The notes under the pieces: generated by a model
What the model was told of the DNA's origin: nothing
The model's input: the letters and a program-made list of their open reading frames with translations, nothing else
Database searches by the model: none
Made by a program: the position numbers and the translations under genes
Part shown: in pieces, positions 1-5,261 of the stretch
Position numbering within the stretch: the first letter of the stretch is position 1
How the letters are laid out: every line of letters starts with the position of its first letter
NCBI GenBank assembly: GCA_947086625.1
Contig: CAMTZV010000154.1
Coordinates: forward strand, 1 to 5,261
Length of the DNA: 5,261 bases
Origin: an uncultured bacterium
GTDB taxonomy: Bacteria > Bacillota > Clostridia > Lachnospirales > Lachnospiraceae
Direction: 5' to 3'

Positions 1-9
1 CTCGATCAT
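1..9 (-). CDS. Start of an unidentified gene (first three codons only)
   Basis: An ATG at 7-9 is followed by ATC and GAG (Met-Ile-Glu) before the window ends. The call rests on what precedes it: a perfect AGGAGG seven bases upstream and a near-consensus sigma-A promoter about 45 bases upstream. Together these are strong evidence for a real start, but three residues say nothing about function. It follows the penicillin-binding protein gene on the same strand with a gap of 53 bases. It probably has its own promoter and may also receive read-through from the operon, since no terminator is visible in the gap. Confidence 0.7.
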
Positions 10-16
10 TGCAATC

Positions 17-22
17 CCTCCT
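17..22 (-). promoter_or_regulatory. Ribosome binding site of the downstream gene
   Basis: The minus strand reads AGGAGG, a full match to the anti-Shine-Dalgarno core, with seven bases (GATTGCA) before the ATG at 7-9. It decides the start of the gene that leaves the window and implies efficient initiation. Confidence 0.8.
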
Positions 23-53
23 GAGGTGGTCAAACAACATATAATCATCAACT

Positions 54-82
54 AGTATACTCTTATTTAAAGTAGGTGTCAA
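54..82 (-). promoter_or_regulatory. Near-consensus sigma-A promoter for the downstream gene
   Basis: On the minus strand a perfect -35 box TTGACA (77-82) and a -10 box TATACT (54-59, five of six matches) are separated by exactly 17 bases (60-76). The start of transcription would fall near 47, giving an untranslated leader of roughly 38 bases before the ATG at 7-9. The -35 box and part of the spacer lie inside the last codons of the penicillin-binding protein gene, whose stop is at 63-65. The spacer is AT-rich in an otherwise GC-rich region. No extended -10 (TGn) is present. The match is seen directly; activity is inferred. Confidence 0.75.
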
Positions 83-1538
83 ACACAGACTTTGCGATCG
101 GCACGGCCACGGCGCTTCCGCTGCCCCCGCCCTCCACGATGACCGAGACCGCAAGCGGATGACTGCCCTTTGCATTCGCGTAGCCGACAAACCATGCATG
201 GCTTTTTCCCTTCTCATTGCCATACTCCGCGGAGCCGGTTTTCCCGGCAGCCGTGTAGCGATCGTCCTTCAGCGCCGAGGCAGTCCCCTCCGTCACGACC
301 GATTTCATATACCGGCGCAGGATTTTTGCCTCCTTCTCTGTCATGAACCGCCCACAGACGGAAGGCTCGTAGCGCTCCACCTTCCCGCCGTCCGAATTTT
401 CCACGCGCTCTGCCAGATACGGACGCATGAGCACGCCGTCATTCTGGACCGCGCAGACGATGAGCGCCATGTGCAGAGGGCTTGCAAGCGTCTTTCCCTG
501 CCCGATGGCGGTCGCCATGACCTCGCTCTCCCCCGCGTCCTTTTTCAGCGAAAAACGGCTCTTACTGGTGGCAAGGTCAAACGGAAGCCTCCGGTTAAAC
601 AGCAGCTCCTCGCACGTTTCCGAAAAATCCTTCCCATTCAGCGACAGCCCGATGTTTGCAAACGAGCTGTTGCACGACTTCGCAAGCGATGTTTCCAGAT
701 CGACCTCGCCGTGGACGGCGTTTCCAAAACAGTGCAGCGTATAGCCCTCGCGCGTGATGCTGCCCGTGCACGTATAGTGATAGCTCTTATAATTTTTCGG
801 GCGCTCCCGCATGTATTCCAGCGCCGTCACGAGCTTGAAGGTGGAGCCGGGCGGATATAGCCCCTGCGTCGCCCGGTTTAAGAGCACCGCGTCGCTCTCG
901 TCGCTTGCGAGAATCGCGTCCCAGTCCGTCACGATCGTATTCGGGTCAAAATCCGGCTTTGACACCATCGCACGGATCTTTCCGGTATCCGGCTCGATCA
1001 CGACGACCGCGCCCTTTCGATCGCCCAGCGCATCGAAGGCCGCCCTTTGCAGCGCATCGTCCAGCGTCGTCACAAGCGTGTCGCCCTGATTTTTTTTGCC
1101 CTCAATTTCGTTGACGACGCGCTCCAGCACAAACGTGTGCGAGCGGAGAAGCTCAAAATCGTACGCCGCTTCCAGCCCCGCTTTCCCGTTGTCCGCAAAG
1201 CCCACGGCGTGCGCGTACAGCCTGCCCTGCGGATAGACGCGGCGTTCTGAACCGTCCTGTGCGATCTTCGTCGATGCCAGGAGCGTACCGTCCTCCGTTT
1301 TGATATCGCCGCGCACGATGCGCTCCGCAAACCCGTCCAGCCGCGGATTGTAGGGGTTATTGATGAATGCTTCGCTGCGCGCCGCCTGAAAATAAGCGAG
1401 ATAGGCGATCATCCCGAGAAAGATCGCGAGAAAGCCGTAAGCGATCACCGCGAATTCCCGGTTTTTATCTCTCCCTGCGCTCTTTTCCTTCCCTGCGCGC
1501 ACGCTTTTTTCCTCCTCCTGGCTCTTCCTTTTTCCCAT
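63..1538 (-). CDS. Class B penicillin-binding protein (peptidoglycan D,D-transpeptidase, PbpA/FtsI type)
   Basis: This is a membrane-anchored enzyme that cross-links stem peptides of peptidoglycan on the outer face of the membrane, and a target of beta-lactams. From the ATG it has 491 residues: a highly charged cytoplasmic tail (about 1-27), one membrane anchor (about 29-51), a short stalk region (to about 165), then the transpeptidase domain. All three catalytic motifs are intact: STFK (nucleophile Ser232, Lys235), SCN (288-290) and KTGS (433-436). There is no glycosyltransferase domain and there are no PASTA repeats. The length matches actinobacterial PbpA (about 490) and is shorter than many FtsI proteins (about 550-600). 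The start is ambiguous: a TTG at 1539-1541 lies directly before the ATG at 1536-1538. I prefer the ATG although the TTG is better spaced from the ribosome binding site. The gene overlaps the SEDS gene upstream, its probable polymerase partner. Division versus elongation cannot be decided from sequence. Confidence 0.95.
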   Translation of the reverse strand: MGKRKSQEEEKSVRAGKEKSAGRDKNREFAVIAYGFLAIFLGMIAYLAYFQAARSEAFINNPYNPRLDGFAERIVRGDIKTEDGTLLASTKIAQDGSERRVYPQGRLYAHAVGFADNGKAGLEAAYDFELLRSHTFVLERVVNEIEGKKNQGDTLVTTLDDALQRAAFDALGDRKGAVVVIEPDTGKIRAMVSKPDFDPNTIVTDWDAILASDESDAVLLNRATQGLYPPGSTFKLVTALEYMRERPKNYKSYHYTCTGSITREGYTLHCFGNAVHGEVDLETSLAKSCNSSFANIGLSLNGKDFSETCEELLFNRRLPFDLATSKSRFSLKKDAGESEVMATAIGQGKTLASPLHMALIVCAVQNDGVLMRPYLAERVENSDGGKVERYEPSVCGRFMTEKEAKILRRYMKSVVTEGTASALKDDRYTAAGKTGSAEYGNEKGKSHAWFVGYANAKGSHPLAVSVIVEGGGSGSAVAVPIAKSVFDTYFK

Positions 1539-2847
1539 CAAACGCTTCGTCCTCCCTGATGATGTAAAGTCCCTGTATCACTGCAAATATGATAAACGTC
1601 GAAAGCAGCGAGCTCCCTCCGTAGCTCACAAGCGGCAGCGTCACCCCGGTGGACGGGATGAACTTGATAACCCCGCCGATCGTGAGGAACACCTGAAAGC
1701 CGTACACCGTCCCAAGCCCGAGCGCGGTCAGCTTGTAAAAGCGGTTACGGATCTGCATCGCGATGTTTAAAAACATCAGATACGTGCCCGCGCACACGAG
1801 AATGAGGCAGACCGCGAACACGCAGCCCATCTCCTCACAGATTGCCGCAAACACAAAATCCTCGTCCACGACCGGTATTTTGTTCGGCATCCCCTGAAAC
1901 AGGCCCAGCCCGAACCACCCTCCGGTCCCGATCGCAAAGAGCGAGTGGCATACCTGATAGCCCTGATCGTCGATGACCGAAAGCGGGTCGCGCCATGCGA
2001 CGACGCGCGTCTGCACATGCGAAAACAAACGGTAGGCCACGACCGAAGCTGCCGCCCCGGCGGCCGTCCCGAGCAAAAGCCAGCGCAGATCCTTCGTCGC
2101 CACGTAGAGCATCACAAGATATGTGACAAAAAAGATGAGCGCGCTCCCCAGATCCTTTGATGCGACGAGCACGAGCACGTGCACCGCCGCCAGCACCGTC
2201 GTGATCACGATCTGTCTAAGCTCCGTCGAATGGTAAAACATCGCCGCCACAAAAAAGACGAACAGAATCTTGATAAACTCCGACGGCTGCAGGCTGACCG
2301 GCCCGAATGAAAACGAGAGCTTCGCGCCGTAATCCGTCCGGCCCGCCACCGCCACCAGCACGAGCAGCCCGATGCCGAGCGCCGCATACAGATACGGCAG
2401 CTCGTGCAGAAAATGAATGCGCCGGATCAGAAACGGCACCGCCAGCGTCACAAGCGTCGCCACGACCGCAAGCGCAAACTGACGAAACGCCTTCGCCTCG
2501 TTTAACCGCTCCAGCATCACAAAGCTGACAACGAGAAACAGGCACAGGTTGTTCGTCACGAGCCGCGACGCTTTTTTGTACAAAACTCTGTAAATGAGCT
2601 GGATCGCGCAGATAAGCGCTGCCTGTGCCGCGAAAAAAAGCAGCGTTTTCTCCTCCCCGGTCGCCGCGTAGATGACCAGATACGCGTCCAGATGGATCAG
2701 AAATAAAAACATCTGCTGTCTGCGGAAGACACGCTTTTGCAGCTTTTCGTCATCCGCCCTTTGCAGCACGTAAAAGCAGTCGTACGTATAGCCCGCGAAC
2801 AGGAGCATCATGAGGTATTTTGACACTTCGGTAATAATCGTAACCAT
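1465..2847 (-). CDS. SEDS-family peptidoglycan glycosyltransferase (FtsW/RodA/SpoVE)
   Basis: This is a polytopic membrane protein that polymerises lipid II into glycan strands together with a class B penicillin-binding protein. Its 460 residues carry the family landmarks: GPVSLQPSEFIKI (182-194), KDLGSALIF (231-239), RDPLSVIDDQGYQ (286-298), DEDFVFAAICEE (328-339) and LVSYGGSSLLS (406-416). Asp330 in DFVFA is the likely equivalent of the catalytic aspartate of RodA. The conserved SEDS core seems to start near residue 97. Before it are three extra hydrophobic segments (about 3-25, 46-62, 68-90), making the protein longer than typical FtsW/RodA (about 370-400) and similar in size to actinobacterial RodA. 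The C-terminus is a Lys/Arg/Glu-rich cytoplasmic tail (about 431-460). The ATG at 2845-2847 is chosen because the frame upstream runs into the U32 gene and an AAGGA lies 10 bases before it (2858-2862). It begins 19 bases after the U32 stop and overlaps the next gene by 74 bases. FtsW, RodA or SpoVE identity is not resolved. Confidence 0.95.
   Translation of the reverse strand: MVTIITEVSKYLMMLLFAGYTYDCFYVLQRADDEKLQKRVFRRQQMFLFLIHLDAYLVIYAATGEEKTLLFFAAQAALICAIQLIYRVLYKKASRLVTNNLCLFLVVSFVMLERLNEAKAFRQFALAVVATLVTLAVPFLIRRIHFLHELPYLYAALGIGLLVLVAVAGRTDYGAKLSFSFGPVSLQPSEFIKILFVFFVAAMFYHSTELRQIVITTVLAAVHVLVLVASKDLGSALIFFVTYLVMLYVATKDLRWLLLGTAAGAAASVVAYRLFSHVQTRVVAWRDPLSVIDDQGYQVCHSLFAIGTGGWFGLGLFQGMPNKIPVVDEDFVFAAICEEMGCVFAVCLILVCAGTYLMFLNIAMQIRNRFYKLTALGLGTVYGFQVFLTIGGVIKFIPSTGVTLPLVSYGGSSLLSTFIIFAVIQGLYIIREDEAFDGKKEEPGGGKKRARREGKERRER
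1551..1555 (-). promoter_or_regulatory. Ribosome binding site of the penicillin-binding protein, inside the SEDS gene
   Basis: The minus strand reads GGGAGGA here, with the GGAGG core at 1551-1555. It is 9 bases from the TTG at 1541 and 12 bases from the ATG at 1538, so spacing favours TTG and codon preference favours ATG. The two choices differ by one residue. The site lies within the SEDS coding region about 85 bases before its stop, so ribosomes translating that gene pass over it. Confidence 0.7.
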
Positions 2848-2866
2848 AACACGTTTTTCCTTACAT

Positions 2867-5116
2867 TTATTGCACGCCGCGCCTGAAATGTCCCCGCGTA
2901 AAGAGCGCGAGAGCCGTATCCTCCCCGCGCATGGCGCGCTCATACGCGTCGAACACCGCGCCGAGGGCCGCGTCGTCCTCCACCGTGAAATCCATGCGCA
3001 GCCGCCCCGGCGAAAGCCTTTCAACCGCGGCGCGCACGGCCCCGTCAAAGAGCACCGTCGGCACGGCGTTGTAGATCACGTTATAGCAGACGCCGCAATA
3101 AGCCTTCACCGGAAGACGCTTCCCCTGCCGGTCGGACAGATACAGCCGCCTCCCCTGTCCGTCGCAGCCGGAGATGGTCTTGTTCACACACTGGGCGCTC
3201 ACCATAAAGGGCGCGTGTCCGTAGACGGTGAGGATACCATGTGCCGTATCAAGGCCCCGCAGCTCCCCCGCGTTCAGCTCCAGCGGCAGCGTCTGATCCG
3301 CATATCCCAGATCCCGAAAAAATGCTTCCGCGCGCGCCGAGAACGTGTAGAGCGAGGCGTTCAGCATGACGTGCTCTGCGCCCATCCGCCGCAGAAAGCC
3401 GAGCGCGTCATAGCTCCCCGCAAGAAATCCTTCAAAGAATTCTTCCTTTTGCAGCTTTTCCACGCACGCCCACTGGCGCTCATATGCCCGGATGGTCTGC
3501 GCCCGCAAAACCGCCGGAAGCGCAAGCGCGAGCCGCTTGCCTTTCGCGCGGCACATGTGCGCGGCCTCCTCCAATGCCCCGGAAAGCTCCCGCTCGAAAA
3601 AGCTGTGGAGCGAGAGCGCGACAGTCCCAACCGCATCCCGCCCCGCGCACACGCGAAGCTGTCCCGGCGTATCGCAGACTGCGAGCACATCTTCCCACAC
3701 GGACGCTTCTTTCCTTTTTAACGAGGCCGCAGGCGCATCGTATTCATGGGGCGATCTGTCCGCTTTTCGCCTGTAGCCGGCGAGCAGCGCTTCGCGCAGC
3801 GCGTCAGACGCCTCTCGCCGCAGCGCCTTTAAAAACTGCTTCGGCACAAAGCAGTTGTCCGCCACGTCGAGTGTCAGCGCGTCCACGACAAAGCCCGTCT
3901 CCCCGGTCTGCCGCAGCACCTGATCCAGCTCCTCTGCGCGAACCGGCGCATGCTTCGCTTCCTGCACGATGCCGCCTGTCACACAGACACGCTTCCCGCT
4001 CTCCTCATCGGTCAGCTCCAGCGCGAGCGCTTCCCCCGCCATGCAGCGCAAATGCCCCGTGACATGCCGTTTTCGCTGTGGGAACGCCGCCGCAGCGCTC
4101 CTTTCTGCCGTGTGCTTTGGGGAGCTTAAGCTGATCATCGCCCTGCCCGTCTCGCCCCGCAGATATCCGTCCGTAAAGCCGTCCCGGTTTCCGAGCGCAA
4201 GCAGCCGCTTCCAGTCTGATTCTGCAACTGCATAATTCCCGCCGTGCTCCGCCAGATCCACATATTTCCGGTAAATCTCCGTCACCCCCGCCGCGTATGC
4301 GGTCTGCTTCATGCGCCCCTCGATTTTGAGCGACGAGGCCCCCGCCGCGAGCAGCTCAGGCAGCAGGTCGAGCGCGCACAGATCCCGTGGGCTTAAAGGG
4401 TAGCGCTCGCCGGATTGACACGCGGGTTTTTTCACGCCTCCTCCCCGCGCCGCCCCTTCTGCGCCGCCTTTGCATGGATGTGCCCCGACATCCCCCGCAT
4501 CACCTGTGACCGCGTAGGGCAGGCGGCAGGGCTGCGCACAGCGCCCGCGGTTGCCGCTGCGGCCGCCGAGCATACTGCTGAATAAGCACTGGCCCGAGTA
4601 GCAGTAGCAGAGCGCCCCGTGCACAAAGCACTCCAGCTCGATGTCCACCTTTTCGTGAAGATCCCGGATCTCTTCCAGCGAAAGCTCCCTTGCGAGCACG
4701 ATGCGCGCGGCTCCCGCGTCCTTCCAGACCTGTGCGCCGTCCGACCCTGTGACCGTCGCCTGCGTGCTCACGTGCAGCGCCAGCCCCGGAAAATATTCTT
4801 TTACGAACGAGAACACGCCCGCGTCCTGCACGATAACCGCGTCAAGCCCACGCTCATAGTACGGCAGCAGATATCCGTAGAGCTGTTCCTCCAGCTCCCG
4901 GGTTTTCAGCACCGTATTTACCGTCAGATGCAGCTTTTTCCCGCACAGATGCGTGTAATCAATCGCATCTAAGAGCTCGTCCTCCGTAAAATTTTTTGCG
5001 TAAGCGCGCGCCCCAAACTGTGCGCCTCCCACGTACACCGCATCCGCCCCTGCCGCCAGAACGGCCCGCAGCGTTTCGGGCGAGCCCGCCGGGGCGAGCA
5101 ATTCTACTCTTGCCAT
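2867..5116 (-). CDS. U32 peptidase-family protein with DUF3656-type region (RlhA/TrhP-like RNA hydroxylation factor)
   Basis: This is a 749-residue cytosolic protein. The N-terminus (MARVELLAPAGSPETL, DAVYVGG) is the standard opening of the U32 family. The family signature occupies residues 162-180 (E-x-F-x2-G-A-L-C-x4-G-x-C-x-F-S), followed by GGRSGNRGRCAQPCRLPY (184-201) and SLKIEGRMK (262-270). In studied relatives (RlhA for 23S rRNA, TrhP for tRNA, UbiU/UbiV for ubiquinone) U32 proteins act in hydroxylation, and UbiU/UbiV bind an iron-sulfur cluster through cysteines of this region. Cys170, Cys177, Cys193 and Cys197 are candidates here. Residues about 310-450 look like DUF3656, which favours RlhA over TrhP. 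A C-terminal part (about 470-749) holds a second cysteine group (643, 651, 674, 677). A Gly/Ala-rich stretch (about 202-238) enlarges a usually shorter linker. The start is supported by AGGAG four bases upstream (5121-5125). It is the first gene of the probable operon with the SEDS and penicillin-binding proteins. The substrate is not known; true protease activity is doubtful. Confidence 0.9.
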   Translation of the reverse strand: MARVELLAPAGSPETLRAVLAAGADAVYVGGAQFGARAYAKNFTEDELLDAIDYTHLCGKKLHLTVNTVLKTRELEEQLYGYLLPYYERGLDAVIVQDAGVFSFVKEYFPGLALHVSTQATVTGSDGAQVWKDAGAARIVLARELSLEEIRDLHEKVDIELECFVHGALCYCYSGQCLFSSMLGGRSGNRGRCAQPCRLPYAVTGDAGDVGAHPCKGGAEGAARGGGVKKPACQSGERYPLSPRDLCALDLLPELLAAGASSLKIEGRMKQTAYAAGVTEIYRKYVDLAEHGGNYAVAESDWKRLLALGNRDGFTDGYLRGETGRAMISLSSPKHTAERSAAAAFPQRKRHVTGHLRCMAGEALALELTDEESGKRVCVTGGIVQEAKHAPVRAEELDQVLRQTGETGFVVDALTLDVADNCFVPKQFLKALRREASDALREALLAGYRRKADRSPHEYDAPAASLKRKEASVWEDVLAVCDTPGQLRVCAGRDAVGTVALSLHSFFERELSGALEEAAHMCRAKGKRLALALPAVLRAQTIRAYERQWACVEKLQKEEFFEGFLAGSYDALGFLRRMGAEHVMLNASLYTFSARAEAFFRDLGYADQTLPLELNAGELRGLDTAHGILTVYGHAPFMVSAQCVNKTISGCDGQGRRLYLSDRQGKRLPVKAYCGVCYNVIYNAVPTVLFDGAVRAAVERLSPGRLRMDFTVEDDAALGAVFDAYERAMRGEDTALALFTRGHFRRGVQ

Positions 5117-5180
5117 GATTCTCCTCTTAGTTCTTCATTCTGTCTCCGGAAATGATTTTGAGCCGGGCTCAAAAACGATT
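5117..5180 (-). promoter_or_regulatory. Leader region of the operon with a weak promoter candidate
   Basis: This gap between the upstream terminator and the U32 start is the only plausible place for the operon promoter. The best match I find on the minus strand is TTGTAA (5179-5184, four of six) and CAAAAT (5155-5160, four of six) with an 18-base spacer. The -35 box would overlap the terminator's T-tract. The match is poor by comparison with the promoter at 54-82, so the exact position is uncertain. The ribosome binding site AGGAG is at 5121-5125. Confidence 0.35.
5156..5174. repeat. Perfect 19-bp palindrome, possible operator
   Basis: TTTTGAGCCGGGCTCAAAA consists of two perfect 9-base arms around a single central G. 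It lies between the upstream terminator and the U32 gene, overlapping the spacer and -10 box of the candidate promoter. As RNA it could form only a tight hairpin with a 3-base loop. There is no long T-run after it on either strand, so it looks more like a protein binding site than a second terminator. The symmetry is seen directly; the role is inferred. Confidence 0.5.
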
Positions 5181-5213
5181 ACAAAAAGGGGACGTTTTTC
5201 GTCCGTCCCCTTT
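5181..5213 (-). terminator. Intrinsic terminator of the upstream gene
   Basis: On the minus strand a perfect 10-bp stem, AAAGGGGACG (5204-5213) with CGTCCCCTTT (5185-5194), encloses a 9-base loop (GACGAAAAA). The descending arm runs into a T-rich tract (TTTTTGT, about 5181-5187). The hairpin starts 8 bases after the TAG at 5222-5224, the usual place for a rho-independent terminator. It separates the upstream gene from the U32-SEDS-penicillin-binding protein operon. An alternative inner stem GGACG/CGTCC with a 5-base AAAAA loop is also possible. Confidence 0.88.
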
Positions 5214-5221
5214 CGTAGCAT

Positions 5222-5261
5222 CTATTTCAGAAGTACCTCTTCCAAATCTGCCGTGAGCCGT
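5222..5261 (-). CDS. C-terminal end of an unidentified gene (12 codons)
   Basis: The minus strand ends in an open frame coding for RLTADLEEVLLK and a TAG stop at 5222-5224; the rest lies outside the window. The segment looks like the end of an amphipathic helix, which is not diagnostic. The frame is supported by the stop lying 8 bases before a strong intrinsic terminator. The protein cannot be named from these residues. Confidence 0.6.
   Translation of the reverse strand, partial: RLTADLEEVLLK

Noticed and set aside
159..860. 233-codon open frame on the plus strand, antisense to the penicillin-binding protein
   Set aside because: The opposite strand holds all three catalytic motifs of a real enzyme; the antisense product is Arg-rich with no recognisable domain.
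2848..3048. Longer SEDS protein starting 67 codons further upstream
   Set aside because: The added residues are out-of-frame U32 coding sequence, Arg/Cys-rich and not membrane-like; the ATG at 2847 has a ribosome binding site and starts a sensible membrane protein.
2810..3721. 303-codon open frame on the plus strand, antisense to the U32 gene
   Set aside because: It lies opposite a clearly conserved gene, has an Arg/Pro/His-rich composition typical of antisense frames in GC-rich DNA, and shows no recognisable domain.
3484..4062. 192-codon open frame on the plus strand within the U32 region
   Set aside because: Very Ala/Pro/Arg/Ser-rich, opposite a conserved coding region, and consistent with a GC-driven shadow frame.
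5156..5174. Palindrome as a second intrinsic terminator
   Set aside because: No long T-run follows on either strand and the loop would be only three bases; the hairpin at 5185-5213 already explains termination.
1..5261. Mobile element, CRISPR array, tRNA, rRNA or phage genes
   Set aside because: No repeats of suitable length and spacing, no terminal inverted repeats, no transposase or integrase motifs and no cloverleaf were seen; almost all the DNA is accounted for by three core genes.

Overview
The window is a GC-rich stretch in which every supported gene lies on the minus strand, so transcription runs from high to low coordinates. The gene content, the AGGAGG-type ribosome binding sites and the short gene spacing fit a GC-rich member of the Clostridia, most likely Lachnospiraceae. 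That placement is inferred from gene style, not from a phylogenetic marker.

In transcription order: (1) the last 12 codons of an unidentified gene end at 5222 and are followed at once by an intrinsic terminator (5181-5213). (2) A short AT-rich intergenic region (5117-5180) holds a perfect 19-bp palindrome and a weak promoter candidate. (3) A 749-residue U32 'peptidase' family protein with a DUF3656-type middle region (2867-5116) resembles the RlhA/TrhP RNA-hydroxylation group rather than a true protease. (4) Nineteen bases later comes a SEDS-family (FtsW/RodA/SpoVE) membrane glycosyltransferase of 460 residues (1465-2847). (5) A class B penicillin-binding protein (63-1538) follows, its first 74 bases overlapping the SEDS gene out of frame. 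(6) A near-consensus sigma-A promoter (54-82) lies across the 3' end of that gene, followed by an AGGAGG site and an ATG at 7-9. This marks the start of another gene that runs off the window.

The SEDS protein and the penicillin-binding protein are the two halves of a peptidoglycan synthase: the first polymerises lipid II into glycan strands and the second cross-links the peptides. The overlap suggests coupled translation and matched stoichiometry. The three full genes have no visible internal terminator and probably form one operon headed by the U32 gene. No mobile element, CRISPR array, tRNA or rRNA gene was found. The window looks like ordinary core-genome sequence. The points worth a second look are the gene overlap, the enlarged N-terminus of the SEDS protein, the second cysteine cluster in the U32 protein, and the palindrome and promoter signals at the two ends of the operon.
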